Made by a program: the position numbers and the translations under genes
Assembly: GCF_009857845.1 (NCBI RefSeq)
Contig: NZ_WWEQ01000006.1
Span: 23,709-87,708 of the forward strand
Source of the DNA: Brevibacterium rongguiense
Lineage (GTDB): Bacteria; Actinomycetota; Actinomycetes; Actinomycetales; Brevibacteriaceae
DNA: 64,000 nt
Direction: 5' to 3'
The notes under the pieces: generated by a model
What the model was told of the DNA's origin: nothing
Seen by the model: the letters and a program-made list of their open reading frames with translations, nothing else
Database searches by the model: none
Shown: piece after piece, positions 9,045 to 18,140 of the stretch
Layout: the number at the start of each line of letters is the position of its first letter
How positions within the stretch are numbered: position 1 is the first letter of the stretch

Positions 9045-9054
9045 CGGATCAGTG
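8839..9054. repeat. degenerate 24-bp tandem repeat, nine units
   Basis: Nine consecutive 24-bp units can be laid end to end without gaps: 8839, 8863, 8887, 8911, 8935, 8959, 8983, 9007 and 9031. The best-conserved core reads GGTCATGAACCTTGGG followed by TCAGGT. All three plus-strand frames contain stops. One minus-strand frame (9044-8817) stays open across the array and would encode an eight-residue repeat with recurring PDPRL. No clear ribosome binding site or promoter precedes that frame, so coding is unproven. The rest of the 8545-9387 gap shows no gene I can support. Confidence 0.75.
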
Positions 9055-9387
9055 CGAAGGCAGGGTACGCGCCGTTCCACTCCACAGTCGGCCGAGCCGC
9101 TGCCCACCGCACCTCGCCGCGCCACGGACAGTTGCGCAGCGACACCCCAGCGAAACGGCACCACAGCGAGACGCGAGCACGCGGGTACCGAGGCACACAG
9201 ACGTACCCCCCCCCGCCGACGACCGCGCCACGGACGCCCTTCGGCACGCGCACACCGCTCGGCATACTCCCCGGGGCCGTGAATCGATCCGGTCGCGGCG
9301 GCGCCGTCATGTCGAGAGCCGCGCGGTGGAGGGCACCTGCGGCGTCGGGCCGACTTCGGCCCCGGGGGCCTGTGCGAGAGTTGCCGC

Positions 9388-9852
9388 ATGACGGAGATGC
9401 CGCGTGTGCTGCACACAGCAATCGACGCTCCCGACTGCCGGGCGCTGGCCGAGTTCTACCGGGCCCTTCTGGGCCTCCGGTATCGACCGGGAGACGAACC
9501 GCCGGCCGGCAGCGCAGAAGACGACGCCGATTGGCTGGTGCTGATCGAGGACGGCGGGCGTCGCGTTCTCGCATTCCAGCAGAAGACGGACACCGCAGCG
9601 CCGACGTGGCCATCGGAAGACGTGCCCATGCAGATGCACCTCGACTTCGCAGTGCCGAACGTCGAGGCCCTGCAACGGCAGGGTCATCGTGCCGAAGAGC
9701 TCGGCGCGCGCCTGCTGAGCGATCAGTCACACGACCGCGAGGAGCCCCTCCTCGTCCTTGCCGACCCAGCCGGCCATCCATTCTGCCTGCTGGTCCAGGC
9801 GGCTCCGCCTGCCGCCGAAAGCTCGATCGACGTGCCCGATCAGCGCGGCTAG
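9388..9852 (+). CDS. VOC (glyoxalase-like) family protein
   Basis: A 154-residue vicinal-oxygen-chelate fold protein. The N-terminal half has HTAIDAPDCRALAEFYRALLG, and the second half has MHLDFAVPNVEAL and the ending LADPAGHPFCLLVQ. Single-unit members of this kind (Glyoxalase_6 type) are mostly uncharacterised; the metal site and substrate cannot be assigned. No ribosome binding site is seen. A GAGAGT hexamer ends 6 nt before the ATG, so the message may be leaderless. It is flanked by intergenic DNA on both sides. Confidence 0.78.
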   Translation: MTEMPRVLHTAIDAPDCRALAEFYRALLGLRYRPGDEPPAGSAEDDADWLVLIEDGGRRVLAFQQKTDTAAPTWPSEDVPMQMHLDFAVPNVEALQRQGHRAEELGARLLSDQSHDREEPLLVLADPAGHPFCLLVQAAPPAAESSIDVPDQRG

Positions 9853-10180
9853 GACTGCACAGCACTGACAGGATTGCCCGGCACCCATGGCAACCAGGTT
9901 GCCCAGCACCCCTGAGCACCAGGCCGGGCGCCCGCGAACAGAGGGCAGAGCAATGCGCATGAGCGCCATCCGCACGGGTTTCGCACACATATTTCCCGAC
10001 GTGATCCCGTCGCCACACCTCCGTGAAAAGACAGGCCTTCACACCCCCATGCCTGGGCATTGAGCACAACGCCCGACTCAACGCGCTGTGCGCAATCCAC
10101 AGCCCGTCCAGCTGGGCGACGGCCTCACACCCCGACAGGCGCCCCACGCCCACCGGCGCGCCGCGCCACGGGCTGCACCC
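9853..10180. other. intergenic region with GGCAAC palindrome
   Basis: This gap lies between convergent VOC and universal stress genes. It contains the inverted repeat GGCAAC-CAG-GTTGCC at 9889-9903, shortly after the VOC stop, which may act as a terminator. A closely related element recurs at 15843-15858. Nothing coding is supported. Confidence 0.4.
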
Positions 10181-10570
10181 TCACACTTTTGCGGTGAGGA
10201 CCGGCACCTCCGCCTCCAGGAGGATGCGCTGAGCCTGGGAGCCCAGGATGAACTTGCCGATCGCGCTGCGCTTGCGCAGGCCGATGACGATGAGGCTCGC
10301 GGAGTGCTCGGCGACAAGCGCATTGAGCGTCTCGACGATATCCGCCTCGGGGTCCGGGTGGACGATGGTCACCTCGACGCCATGGCTGCGCGCGGCGCCC
10401 TCGATGTCCTCGACCGCGCCGCCGGGGATACGGTCGACCGCCTCGGCGGATCCCCGCTTGGGCGAGTTGAGGACGACGACGGACTGCGCCCGCAGGGCCG
10501 CCTCGGCGAGCCCGACGCGCAGCGCGGCGGCACCCTCGTCGGTGGGCAGGTACGCGATGAGGACGGTCAT
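10181..10570 (-). CDS. universal stress protein (UspA family)
   Basis: A 129-residue single-domain UspA protein. It starts TVLIAYLPTDEGAAALRVG, has a central VTIVHPDPEADIVETL, and ends in a nucleotide-loop-like IVIGLRKRSAIGKFILGS followed by the final strand VPVLTAKV. The Gly-X2-Gly-X9-Gly-Ser pattern is only loosely kept. Such proteins bind ATP or partners under stress or growth arrest. Its ATG is preceded at exactly 6 nt by a perfect TATACT (10577-10582), with no ribosome binding site, so the transcript is probably leaderless. An inverted repeat GGCAGG-GGG-CCTGCC (10583-10597) abuts the -10 and could be an operator. Confidence 0.85.
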   Translation of the reverse strand: MTVLIAYLPTDEGAAALRVGLAEAALRAQSVVVLNSPKRGSAEAVDRIPGGAVEDIEGAARSHGVEVTIVHPDPEADIVETLNALVAEHSASLIVIGLRKRSAIGKFILGSQAQRILLEAEVPVLTAKV

Positions 10571-10576
10571 GCCCCG

Positions 10577-10597
10577 AGTATAGGCAGGGGGCCTGCC
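10577..10597 (-). promoter_or_regulatory. leaderless promoter and possible operator of the Usp gene
   Basis: TATACT on the minus strand ends 6 nt before the ATG at 10570. Immediately upstream, in the -35/-10 spacer, is the inverted repeat GGCAGG-GGG-CCTGCC. A protein bound there would block the promoter. Confidence 0.45.
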
Positions 10598-10789
10598 CTC
10601 GCCCCCGCCGCGCAGGCTCCCCGCCCCATGGCACGCGCCCCGCTCACCACCAGGCTCCCCGCCCCGGCAGACGAGCGCTCCGCCCCGGCAACACCCCTTG
10701 CCGCCTCCCCGCGGCACCGAACCTCCACCGCAGCACCGGCCCCCCACCACACGAGCGATTATCGAAACATTTCCGTGTTGCAAATCGGC

Positions 10790-10808
10790 AGAGGTGCACC
10801 TTACCTTG
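10790..10808 (+). promoter_or_regulatory. possible DtxR/IdeR iron box and promoter of the siderophore operon
   Basis: AGAGGTGCACCTTACCTTG matches about 11 of 19 positions of the DtxR/IdeR consensus, with both AGGT and ACCT half-sites in register. It overlaps TACCTT (10802-10807), which lies 6 nt before the GTG of the ATPase gene, and TTGCAA stands 18 nt upstream of that hexamer. Iron-bound DtxR would therefore cover the promoter. The gene content (ferric siderophore uptake) fits iron repression. Confidence 0.45.
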
Positions 10809-10813
10809 GATCG

Positions 10814-11702
<889 letters not shown>

Positions 11703-11707
<5 letters not shown>

Positions 11708-11747
11708 CACCCCGCCCGTGACACCCCGCCTGTGACACCCCGCCCAC
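11703..11747. repeat. 14-bp direct repeat, three copies
   Basis: CGTGACACCCCGCC occurs three times back to back (one copy has T for C). The first copy carries the stop codon of the ATPase gene. The gap between this gene and the lipoprotein gene consists largely of this repeat. Probably slippage-generated; no function is evident. Confidence 0.6.
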
Positions 11748-11785
11748 AGCCCACGGCCCACTGCCCCACCCACCAGAGGACACGC

Positions 11786-12772
11786 ATGAAGATCCGCACC
11801 GCCATCGCCGCCGCCACCATCGGGCTCCTCGCCCTCAGCGGCTGCGGCACCACCGACGACGCGAAGTCCGCCGGCGACTCGACCACGGGCGCGGCCGCCG
11901 GCGGCCCGGTGAGCATCACGGACAGCCGCGGCAAGGAGGTCAAGCTGGACCACCCGGCGCAGAAGGTCGTGGCGCTCGAGTGGTCCGTCGCGGAATACGC
12001 GCAGTCGCTGGGCGTGAACCCCGCCGGCGTCGCGGACCCCAAGGGCTACGCCATGTGGGACAAGACGGTCCCGCTGCAGGGCGACCCGAAGGACGTGGGC
12101 GTGCGCAACGAGCCCAGCGTCGACTCGATCGCCGGGCTGGAGCCGGACGTCATCCTCGCCGACACCGCCTCCATCCCCGCCAAGCAGATGGCCCAGATGG
12201 AGAAGATCGCCCCCGTCGCCGTCTTCACGAGCGCGAACACCTCGGACCTCGTAAGGCTCGTCAAGGACAACCAGGACAAGGTGGGCACGCTGCTCGGCAA
12301 GGAGGACGAGGCGAAGCGGCTGGGCGAGGAGTACGACCAGCAGATCGCCGAGGCCAAGAAGAAGGTCGCCGACGCCGGCAAGGAGGGCACGCCGTTCGTC
12401 TTCGCCTATCCCTATGAGGATGCGAACGCCCTGAGCATCCGGATGCACGGCCCGGGCTCGGCCCCCAGCGCGATCGGCAAGGGCCTGGGCCTCAAGGACG
12501 CGTGGACGAAGAAGGGCGACGCCGAATACGGGGTCGGCCAGTCCGATGTCGAGGGCCTCACCGCCCTCCCCGCGGACGCCCGGTTCTCCTATTGGAAGGA
12601 CCCGGAGGCGAAGGACCCCATCGAGGGCCTGTCGTCCAACCGGGTGTGGAAGAACCTGGGCTTCGTCAAGGCCGGCAACGTCCACCGCATGGACGCCGGG
12701 GTCTGGCTCTACGGTGGCACGAAGTCCATGGCGAAGTACGGCTCCGACCTCGCCGATGCCATCGCGGGCTGA
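11786..12772 (+). CDS. iron-siderophore substrate-binding lipoprotein
   Basis: A 328-residue FepB/FhuD-type periplasmic-binding lipoprotein that captures ferric siderophore outside the membrane. It has a lipoprotein signal with lipobox LSGC (Cys at about residue 20), a short Thr/Ser/Gly linker, then the fold (QKVVALEWSVAEYAQSLGV ... PDVILADTASI). The ending NLGFVKAGNVHRMDAGVWLYGG is typical. The ATG at 11786 follows AGAGGA. It overlaps the downstream permease start by 17 nt, which supports translational coupling. Confidence 0.88.
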   Translation: MKIRTAIAAATIGLLALSGCGTTDDAKSAGDSTTGAAAGGPVSITDSRGKEVKLDHPAQKVVALEWSVAEYAQSLGVNPAGVADPKGYAMWDKTVPLQGDPKDVGVRNEPSVDSIAGLEPDVILADTASIPAKQMAQMEKIAPVAVFTSANTSDLVRLVKDNQDKVGTLLGKEDEAKRLGEEYDQQIAEAKKKVADAGKEGTPFVFAYPYEDANALSIRMHGPGSAPSAIGKGLGLKDAWTKKGDAEYGVGQSDVEGLTALPADARFSYWKDPEAKDPIEGLSSNRVWKNLGFVKAGNVHRMDAGVWLYGGTKSMAKYGSDLADAIAG

Positions 12773-14810
12773 GGCGCCCGCGCGCACCGGCGCGCTCTTC
12801 GCCGCCCTGGCGCTGGCCCTCGCCGCGCTCAGCGTCGCGCACCTGCTGCAGGGCACCTCGGCGGTTTCCCCCGCGGACCTGGCCCGCTGGGCACTGGGCG
12901 CCGGGCGCGGGGACGAGGCGGGCATCCTCATCGACTCGCGGCTGCCGCGCCTGCTGGCGGGGCTGCTCGTGGGGTGCGCGCTGGGCGTGTCCGGGGCGAT
13001 CCTGCAGTCGGTGACGCGCAACTCGCTGGCCTCACCGGACACACTGGCGGTCAACGCGGGCGCGTTCCTGGCGCTGACCGCCTGTGCGGCCTTCGGCATC
13101 GCGCTGCCGTTCTTCTCCAGCGCGGCCGTGGCGTTCGCCGGCGGACTGGCCACGGCCGCGCTCGTCCTGGCGCTGTCGTCCGGCCCGCGCTCCTCCCCCA
13201 TCCGGCTCGTGCTCTCCGGCAGCGTCATCACGCTGGGCTTCTCCGCGCTCACCTCCATGCTGCTGCTCTTCTTCCCCTTCCAGACCCAGAGCCTCTTCGC
13301 GTGGGGCGCCGGCTCCCTGTCCCAGGCTGGGCTGGGCGGGGTCGTCCGCCTGCTGCCGGTGTGCGCCCTCGCCATCGCCGTCGTCTTCGCGTGCGGCTCG
13401 CGCCTGGACGTCCTGCAGCTGGGGCCCGATGCGGCCGCCAGCCTGGGGGTGCGCGTGCGCCCCTGGCAGGCGGCCTTCATCGTCATCGCAGTGGTGCTGG
13501 CCGCCGTGGCCGTCACCGCCACGGGGCCGATCGGCTTCGTGGGCCTGTGCGCCCCGGCGCTTGCCCGCATGCTGGGCCGTCCCGTACCGGCGCTCAGCCG
13601 CCAGCGCACGATGATCGGGGCCGCCGCGCTCTTCGGCGCACTCCTCGTGGTCGGGGCGGACGTGGGGCTGCGGGCCGCCTTCCGCGGGCTCGACTCCGTG
13701 GGCATCCCCACCGGCGTCGTCACCTCGGTCCTCGGCGCCGTCGCGATCATCGTCCTCGCCCAGCGCGTGCGCACGGGCTTCGACGCGGACTCGCTCGTCA
13801 CCATGCGCGCAGGCACCCGCCTGGGGCTGCGCCATCCGCTCCTGCTCATCGCCGCGACGGCGGCCCTGCTCGCGGCCGCGGTGTTCGCCTCGGTGCTCGC
13901 GGGCGACACGCTGCTGCTAGGCGGGGACGTCGTCAACTACGCGCACCACGCCGCCTCCGTGCGCATCGAGATCATCCTGGATGCGCGCCTCCCGCGCGTG
14001 CTCGCGGCGCTGCTGGGCGGCGCCTGCCTGGCGCTGGCCGGCGCCGCGCTCCAGGCCGTCACCCGCAACCCGCTCGCGGACCCGGGCGTGCTCGGCATCT
14101 CCGGCGGGGCCGGCCTGGGTGCGGTGTTCGTGCTGGTCACCGTGGGCGACTCGACCTTCTGGCCGGTCTTCCTGGGCGCCTCGGGCGCCGCCGCCGCGGT
14201 GGGCCTCCTGCTCTTCGGGCTCTCCGCGCGCCGCGGCCTCGACCAGGCGCGCATGGTGCTCGTGGGCGTGGGCATCGCGGCGGCCGCCCAGGCGCTCACC
14301 ACCGCGCTCATCGTGGCCGCCGATCCGTGGAACCAGGTCATGGCGCAGACGTGGCTCGCCGGCTCGACGTACGTCGCCACGGTCGGCCAGTGCCTCCCCA
14401 TGCTCGCAAGCCTGGTGCTGGGCGCCGTCGTCCTGGCCAGCGCCCACCGCGACCTGGACCTGCTGCAGATGGACGAGTTCACCCCGCGCATCCTGGGCGT
14501 GCGCGTCACCGCCGCCCGCGCCGTGCTGCTGTGCACCGCGCTCCTGCTCACCGCGGCGACGACGGTGACGATCGGCGTCATCTCGTTCGTGGGCCTCGTC
14601 GCCCCCCACGCGGCGCGCCTGCTCATCGGCCGGCGCAACGGCGCCCTCCTGCCGCTGGCGGCCCTGCTGGGCGCGCTCCTCGTCACGGTGGCCGATGGGT
14701 TCGGCCGCACGATCATCGCCCCCGGCCAGATCCCCGCGGGGCTCGTCACCGCCGTCCTCGGCTGCCCGTACTTCCTGTGGCTCCTGTGGCGGATGAGAAA
14801 GGACGCCTGA
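12756..14810 (+). CDS. fused double FecCD-type siderophore permease
   Basis: A 684-residue protein made of two FecCD permease units in one chain, like E. coli FhuB. Each half has the family's conserved segments: LPRLLAGLLVGCALGVSGAI with VTRNSLASP in the first, LPRVLAALLGGACLALAGAA with VTRNPLADP in the second. Each also ends with GFVGLCAPALAR or SFVGLVAPHAAR. About 18-20 membrane segments are expected. It serves as the whole channel, so no partner permease is needed. The ATG at 12756 lies inside the end of the lipoprotein gene and gives the natural N-terminus before the first membrane helix. Confidence 0.87.
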   Translation: MPSRAEAPARTGALFAALALALAALSVAHLLQGTSAVSPADLARWALGAGRGDEAGILIDSRLPRLLAGLLVGCALGVSGAILQSVTRNSLASPDTLAVNAGAFLALTACAAFGIALPFFSSAAVAFAGGLATAALVLALSSGPRSSPIRLVLSGSVITLGFSALTSMLLLFFPFQTQSLFAWGAGSLSQAGLGGVVRLLPVCALAIAVVFACGSRLDVLQLGPDAAASLGVRVRPWQAAFIVIAVVLAAVAVTATGPIGFVGLCAPALARMLGRPVPALSRQRTMIGAAALFGALLVVGADVGLRAAFRGLDSVGIPTGVVTSVLGAVAIIVLAQRVRTGFDADSLVTMRAGTRLGLRHPLLLIAATAALLAAAVFASVLAGDTLLLGGDVVNYAHHAASVRIEIILDARLPRVLAALLGGACLALAGAALQAVTRNPLADPGVLGISGGAGLGAVFVLVTVGDSTFWPVFLGASGAAAAVGLLLFGLSARRGLDQARMVLVGVGIAAAAQALTTALIVAADPWNQVMAQTWLAGSTYVATVGQCLPMLASLVLGAVVLASAHRDLDLLQMDEFTPRILGVRVTAARAVLLCTALLLTAATTVTIGVISFVGLVAPHAARLLIGRRNGALLPLAALLGALLVTVADGFGRTIIAPGQIPAGLVTAVLGCPYFLWLLWRMRKDA

Positions 14811-15805
14811 TGCCCGGTTCGTATGCCCCGTTCCCCGCCGCACTCGTGCGCCGCGAGCGGCTCAGCCCCGGTTTCCTCCGGCTGACCTTCGCCGACCCCG
14901 CCCTGGCGCGGTTGGGCACCGCGTGCCTCGACCAGCGGGTCAAGCTCGTCTTCGCCGCCGCCGAGGCGCGCGCGGCGCTGCTGGGCGCCCCCGACTGGTT
15001 CGCGTGGTGGCGCGGGCTGGCCGAGGCGCAGCGCCCGCCCATGCGCACGTACACCGTGCGCGCGGTGCGCCCCCACGCCGCCGAGGTGGACATCGACTTC
15101 GCGGTGCACGGCGCGCTGGGACCGGCCTCCTCGTTCGCCCTCGAGGCGCCGCTGGGCTCCGAGCTGGTGCTCGTGGGCCCGGTGCAGGGCGCCGCGGGAG
15201 CGGACCGCGACGGCATCGCGTGGCACCCGGGTGCGGCGCACACGGTGCTCCTCGCCGGCGATGAGACGGCGGCCCCCGCCATCGGCAACATCCTGGCCGC
15301 CCTTCCGGCGACCGCTCGCGGTGCAGCCCTCATCGAGGTCGCCGAGGCCGCCGAAGCCCTGGACTTTCCCCACCCGGACGGGGTGGAGGTCGCCTGGCTG
15401 CCGCGCGGAGCCGCGCACGGCGACGCGCACGGCGGCGCCGCCGCGCGCGGCACCGGGCTCACCGACGCCGCGCTGCGGTGGTACGACGACTTCGCCGCCG
15501 GCCGGGCCGCCGCCCGGGCCGGTGCCGCGGGCGCGGCCGCGGGTGCGGGGGCGTACGAGGAACTGGACGAGATCAGCGCCGACGGGTCAGCACTCCTGTG
15601 GGACCAGAGCGACCTGGGGGAACAGGGCGACGTGGGGGTACAGGGCGTCGTGGGGGACGATCCGGGCGCGGGGCTGTTCACGTGGGTCGCGGCGGATGCG
15701 GCGACGGTGGCGCGGCTGCGGCGCGCCCTGCGCCGGGAGCGCGGGCTGCCGCGCTCGGGCACCTCGTTCATGGGCTACTGGCGGCCGGGGTACCAGGAGA
15801 GCTGA
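14810..15805 (+). CDS. siderophore-interacting protein (FAD-dependent ferric reductase)
   Basis: A 331-residue SIP/ViuB-type flavoprotein that reduces ferric siderophore in the cytosol to release iron. The N-terminal flavin domain has MRTYTVRAVRPHAAEVDIDF and the SSFALEAPLGSEL loop. The NAD(P)H part has LLAGDETAAPAIGNIL and the C-terminal GTSFMGYWRPG. Between them is an unusual acidic low-complexity insert of about 50 residues, including three six-residue units coded by an 18-bp tandem repeat (15610-15663). The start codon shares its first base with the permease stop codon. It closes the operon; a hairpin follows at 15808-15823. Confidence 0.87.
   Translation: MPGSYAPFPAALVRRERLSPGFLRLTFADPALARLGTACLDQRVKLVFAAAEARAALLGAPDWFAWWRGLAEAQRPPMRTYTVRAVRPHAAEVDIDFAVHGALGPASSFALEAPLGSELVLVGPVQGAAGADRDGIAWHPGAAHTVLLAGDETAAPAIGNILAALPATARGAALIEVAEAAEALDFPHPDGVEVAWLPRGAAHGDAHGGAAARGTGLTDAALRWYDDFAAGRAAARAGAAGAAAGAGAYEELDEISADGSALLWDQSDLGEQGDVGVQGVVGDDPGAGLFTWVAADAATVARLRRALRRERGLPRSGTSFMGYWRPGYQES
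15610..15663 (+). repeat. 18-bp tandem repeat inside the SIP gene
   Basis: Three 18-bp units starting at 15610, 15628 and 15646, the first two sharing CGAC-TGGGGG-ACAGGG. They encode DLGEQG, DVGVQG and VVGDDP in the linker of the reductase. The length keeps the frame, so copy number could vary without killing the gene. Confidence 0.65.
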
Positions 15806-15807
15806 GC

Positions 15808-15858
15808 CCGGGGCCATCCCCGGCACGCAGGTATGGCGGATCGGCAACAGGGGTTGCC
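15808..15858 (+). terminator. hairpins after the siderophore operon
   Basis: CCGGGG-CCAT-CCCCGG (15808-15823) begins 3 nt after the operon's last stop codon. A second stem, GGCAAC-AGGG-GTTGCC, follows at 15843-15858. Neither has a clear U-tract, as is common in high-GC actinobacteria. The second stem matches the one at 9889-9903. Confidence 0.45.
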
Positions 15859-15957
15859 CAGCTGCGACCTCGCTGCAGGAGACGCCGTGGTGTGAGGATG
15901 TGAGGCTCGTTCTGACCGTGGCGGCACCAGCGCCCGCCCCCAGCAGAGGAGACCACG

Positions 15958-16617
15958 ATGCACACGATCCATAAGCTCCCCGCCCGCTCCGCCCGTCGGC
16001 TCTCCCTGGCCGCCATCGCCCTGGCGGCGGGGCTGTCCATGACGGGCTGCGGGCTCATCCCGGGGGCCACCGGCTCGGATGACTCCGCGCGCGGTGACAC
16101 CGGCCAGCAGACACAGGAGGCCGGTGCGCAGACACAGGAGGCCGGCAGCGACAGTGCGGGCAACGATGGCGCAGGCGACAGCGGCGGTTCGAGCGGGGCA
16201 GACGATTCGAGTGGCGCAGGCGGTTCGAACGACTCGGGCGGTTCCAACAGCACAGGCGGTCCCAATAGCGGTGACACCGGCAGCGGCAGTTCCGGCGGCT
16301 CAAGCAGCGGCAGTGGCTCGGACACGGGTTCAGGCACGGGTTCGGACACGGGTTCAGGCACGGGCAGCGGCGCCAGCGGTACGCGCACAACGGTCCGCGG
16401 TTCCGTGCTCGCGGCCTCCATCAGGAAGGAGATCGCCAAGCGCGGGAAGTCGGCGATCGTGACGTGCAGCGACCTGCACGTGTCCAAGGCGGGCGGCGGC
16501 ACCACCACGTGCCGGATGACCGTGGACGGCAAGAAGTACTACCCCGTCGCCAAGGGCACGATCGTCGCGAACGGCCAGGTCCGCTACCGCCTCGAATTCC
16601 CCGGCGTCGACTTCTGA
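15958..16617 (+). CDS. Ser/Gly-rich lipoprotein with DUF4333-like domain
   Basis: A 219-residue exported lipoprotein. The signal peptide ends in SMTGC with the lipidated Cys at about residue 31. Residues of about 35-145 are a low-complexity Gly/Ser/Asp/Thr linker with internal repeats (QTQEAG twice, then GTGSDTGSGTGS). The C-terminal 75 residues resemble a DUF4333 domain, with a Cys pair in VTCSDLHVSKAGGGTTTC that may form a disulfide. A good ribosome binding site (GAGGAGA) precedes the ATG. The role is unknown; the long linker suggests it displays the small domain in or beyond the peptidoglycan. Confidence 0.75.
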   Translation: MHTIHKLPARSARRLSLAAIALAAGLSMTGCGLIPGATGSDDSARGDTGQQTQEAGAQTQEAGSDSAGNDGAGDSGGSSGADDSSGAGGSNDSGGSNSTGGPNSGDTGSGSSGGSSSGSGSDTGSGTGSDTGSGTGSGASGTRTTVRGSVLAASIRKEIAKRGKSAIVTCSDLHVSKAGGGTTTCRMTVDGKKYYPVAKGTIVANGQVRYRLEFPGVDF

Positions 16618-16815
16618 CCGGCCTCCCCCGCACGTCGTCCCGCTGCGGGCGTCCTCCCGCTGCGCACGGCGCCCCGCCTCGCGCCCCAGCTTCTCACCCT
16701 GTGCCCCATTCGGCACCCGTCGCCCCGCCCCCGTTCGCCTCTCGTATTACCCTTGCCTTACCGAACCTGACACACGGGTGCAGGCGGGGTCAGACGGAGA
16801 GGCGGCGGGGGGCGC

Positions 16816-18033
16816 ATGGCGGGTGAGCGCGGCGGCATCACGTTCACATGGCCCGGGCGCGGCGCTGCGGAGGACCACCTCGATGCCGCCCCGCATTCGG
16901 CGGCGCGCGCGGCCTGGCCCACGGACATCGCGACGGAGGAGAACCTCCTCATCGAGGGCGACAACCTCGACGCGCTCGCGCTCCTGGAGCCCACCCACGC
17001 GGACCGGGTCAAGGTCGTCTACATCGATCCGCCCTACAACACGGGCAGCGCGCTGCCCTACCGGGACACGTTCGGCGCCGCCGGCCACGCGGGGTGGCTG
17101 TCGATGATGCTCCCGCGCCTCGTCCTGGCCCGCCGGCTCATGCGCGGCGACGGCGTGCTCTTCGCCTCGATCGACGATCGCGAGCACGCCCACCTCGCCC
17201 TCCTGGGCCAGGAGGTCTTCGGCGAGGAGAACTTCCTGGGCTCCTTCGTCCACCAGCGGGCGAAGGGCGGCGGCAGCGCCCGCACGTTCGTGCGCGGCCA
17301 CGACTACATCCTCGTGTGGGCCAAGGACGCGGCCCGCGTGGCGCCGTTCGTCACGGAGAAGCGCAAGCCCACCAGGTACGAGGTCATCGACGGCGTGCGC
17401 TGCCTCGTGGACGACGACGTGCTGCGGGTGACGTTCGGCAAGTACGCCGCAGGCAGCGAGCGCCGCCTCATGTACGAAGACGTCGAAGCGGTGCGCGGCC
17501 CCGCGAAGAAGGCGCAGGTGGATGCGTGGCTGGCCGCGGGCACGCACGTGCTGCGGCCCTGGGCCGGGGGCAAGCACGCGGTGGCGAAGGTGACGCCGGC
17601 GGACCGCGCCCACTCGAAGATGTACTCGATCATCCGGGCGCTGGGCGATGAGGGTCGCCGGGACCTCGAGGACCTGGGGCTGGGCGGCCTGTTCGGCTAT
17701 CCCAAGCCCGTCTCGCTCCTCCGCGAGCTCGTGCGCTCGCAGACCTTCTTCGACCCCGAGGCGCTGGTCCTCGACTTCTTCGCCGGCTCCGGCACCACGG
17801 CCCAGGCCGTCGCGCAGCTCAACGCAGCAGACGGCGGGCGCCGGCGCTTCATCCTCGTTCAGCGCGCCGAGGAGCTGCGGCGCGTCGACGGCGCCCGCTC
17901 CGACCGCGCGGCGCACGGCGAGCCCATCACCACGATCAGCGGCCTCATGCGCGAGCGGGTGCGCCGGGCCGGGGCGCGGTTCCGCGATGTGCGGCTGCCG
18001 GAGCCGCCGGCGCAGTCCCCGCCGCTACACTGA
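16816..18033 (+). CDS. solitary DNA adenine methyltransferase, type III Mod-like (beta class)
   Basis: A 405-residue SAM-dependent N6-adenine methyltransferase. Motif IV DPPYNTGS lies near the N-terminus (about residue 71), and the SAM-binding motif DFFAGSGTTAQAVAQ comes late (about 320). This order is the beta class, with the target-recognition region between. It resembles Mod of type III systems but is shorter than the usual 550-650 residues. No Res helicase-nuclease gene lies next to it: neighbours are a lipoprotein and a thioesterase. So it is either an orphan regulatory methylase or the remnant of a restriction system. Codon use is like the neighbours, so it is not obviously recent. Confidence 0.85.
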   Translation: MAGERGGITFTWPGRGAAEDHLDAAPHSAARAAWPTDIATEENLLIEGDNLDALALLEPTHADRVKVVYIDPPYNTGSALPYRDTFGAAGHAGWLSMMLPRLVLARRLMRGDGVLFASIDDREHAHLALLGQEVFGEENFLGSFVHQRAKGGGSARTFVRGHDYILVWAKDAARVAPFVTEKRKPTRYEVIDGVRCLVDDDVLRVTFGKYAAGSERRLMYEDVEAVRGPAKKAQVDAWLAAGTHVLRPWAGGKHAVAKVTPADRAHSKMYSIIRALGDEGRRDLEDLGLGGLFGYPKPVSLLRELVRSQTFFDPEALVLDFFAGSGTTAQAVAQLNAADGGRRRFILVQRAEELRRVDGARSDRAAHGEPITTISGLMRERVRRAGARFRDVRLPEPPAQSPPLH

Positions 18034-18140
18034 TCCGGCGCGCCGCTTCGGCTGCGCTGCCAGCGCCCGCCCCCAGCGCCCGCTGCCATTGCGCGTGCCG
18101 CGGCGCCCCTGCCGCGCGCCGCCCCGTTGAAAGGACGCCC

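Noticed and set aside
12974..14809. Long open frame ahead of the siderophore reductase
   Set aside because: It is Arg/Gly/Pro-rich and overlaps the well-supported permease; the reductase itself starts at 14810.
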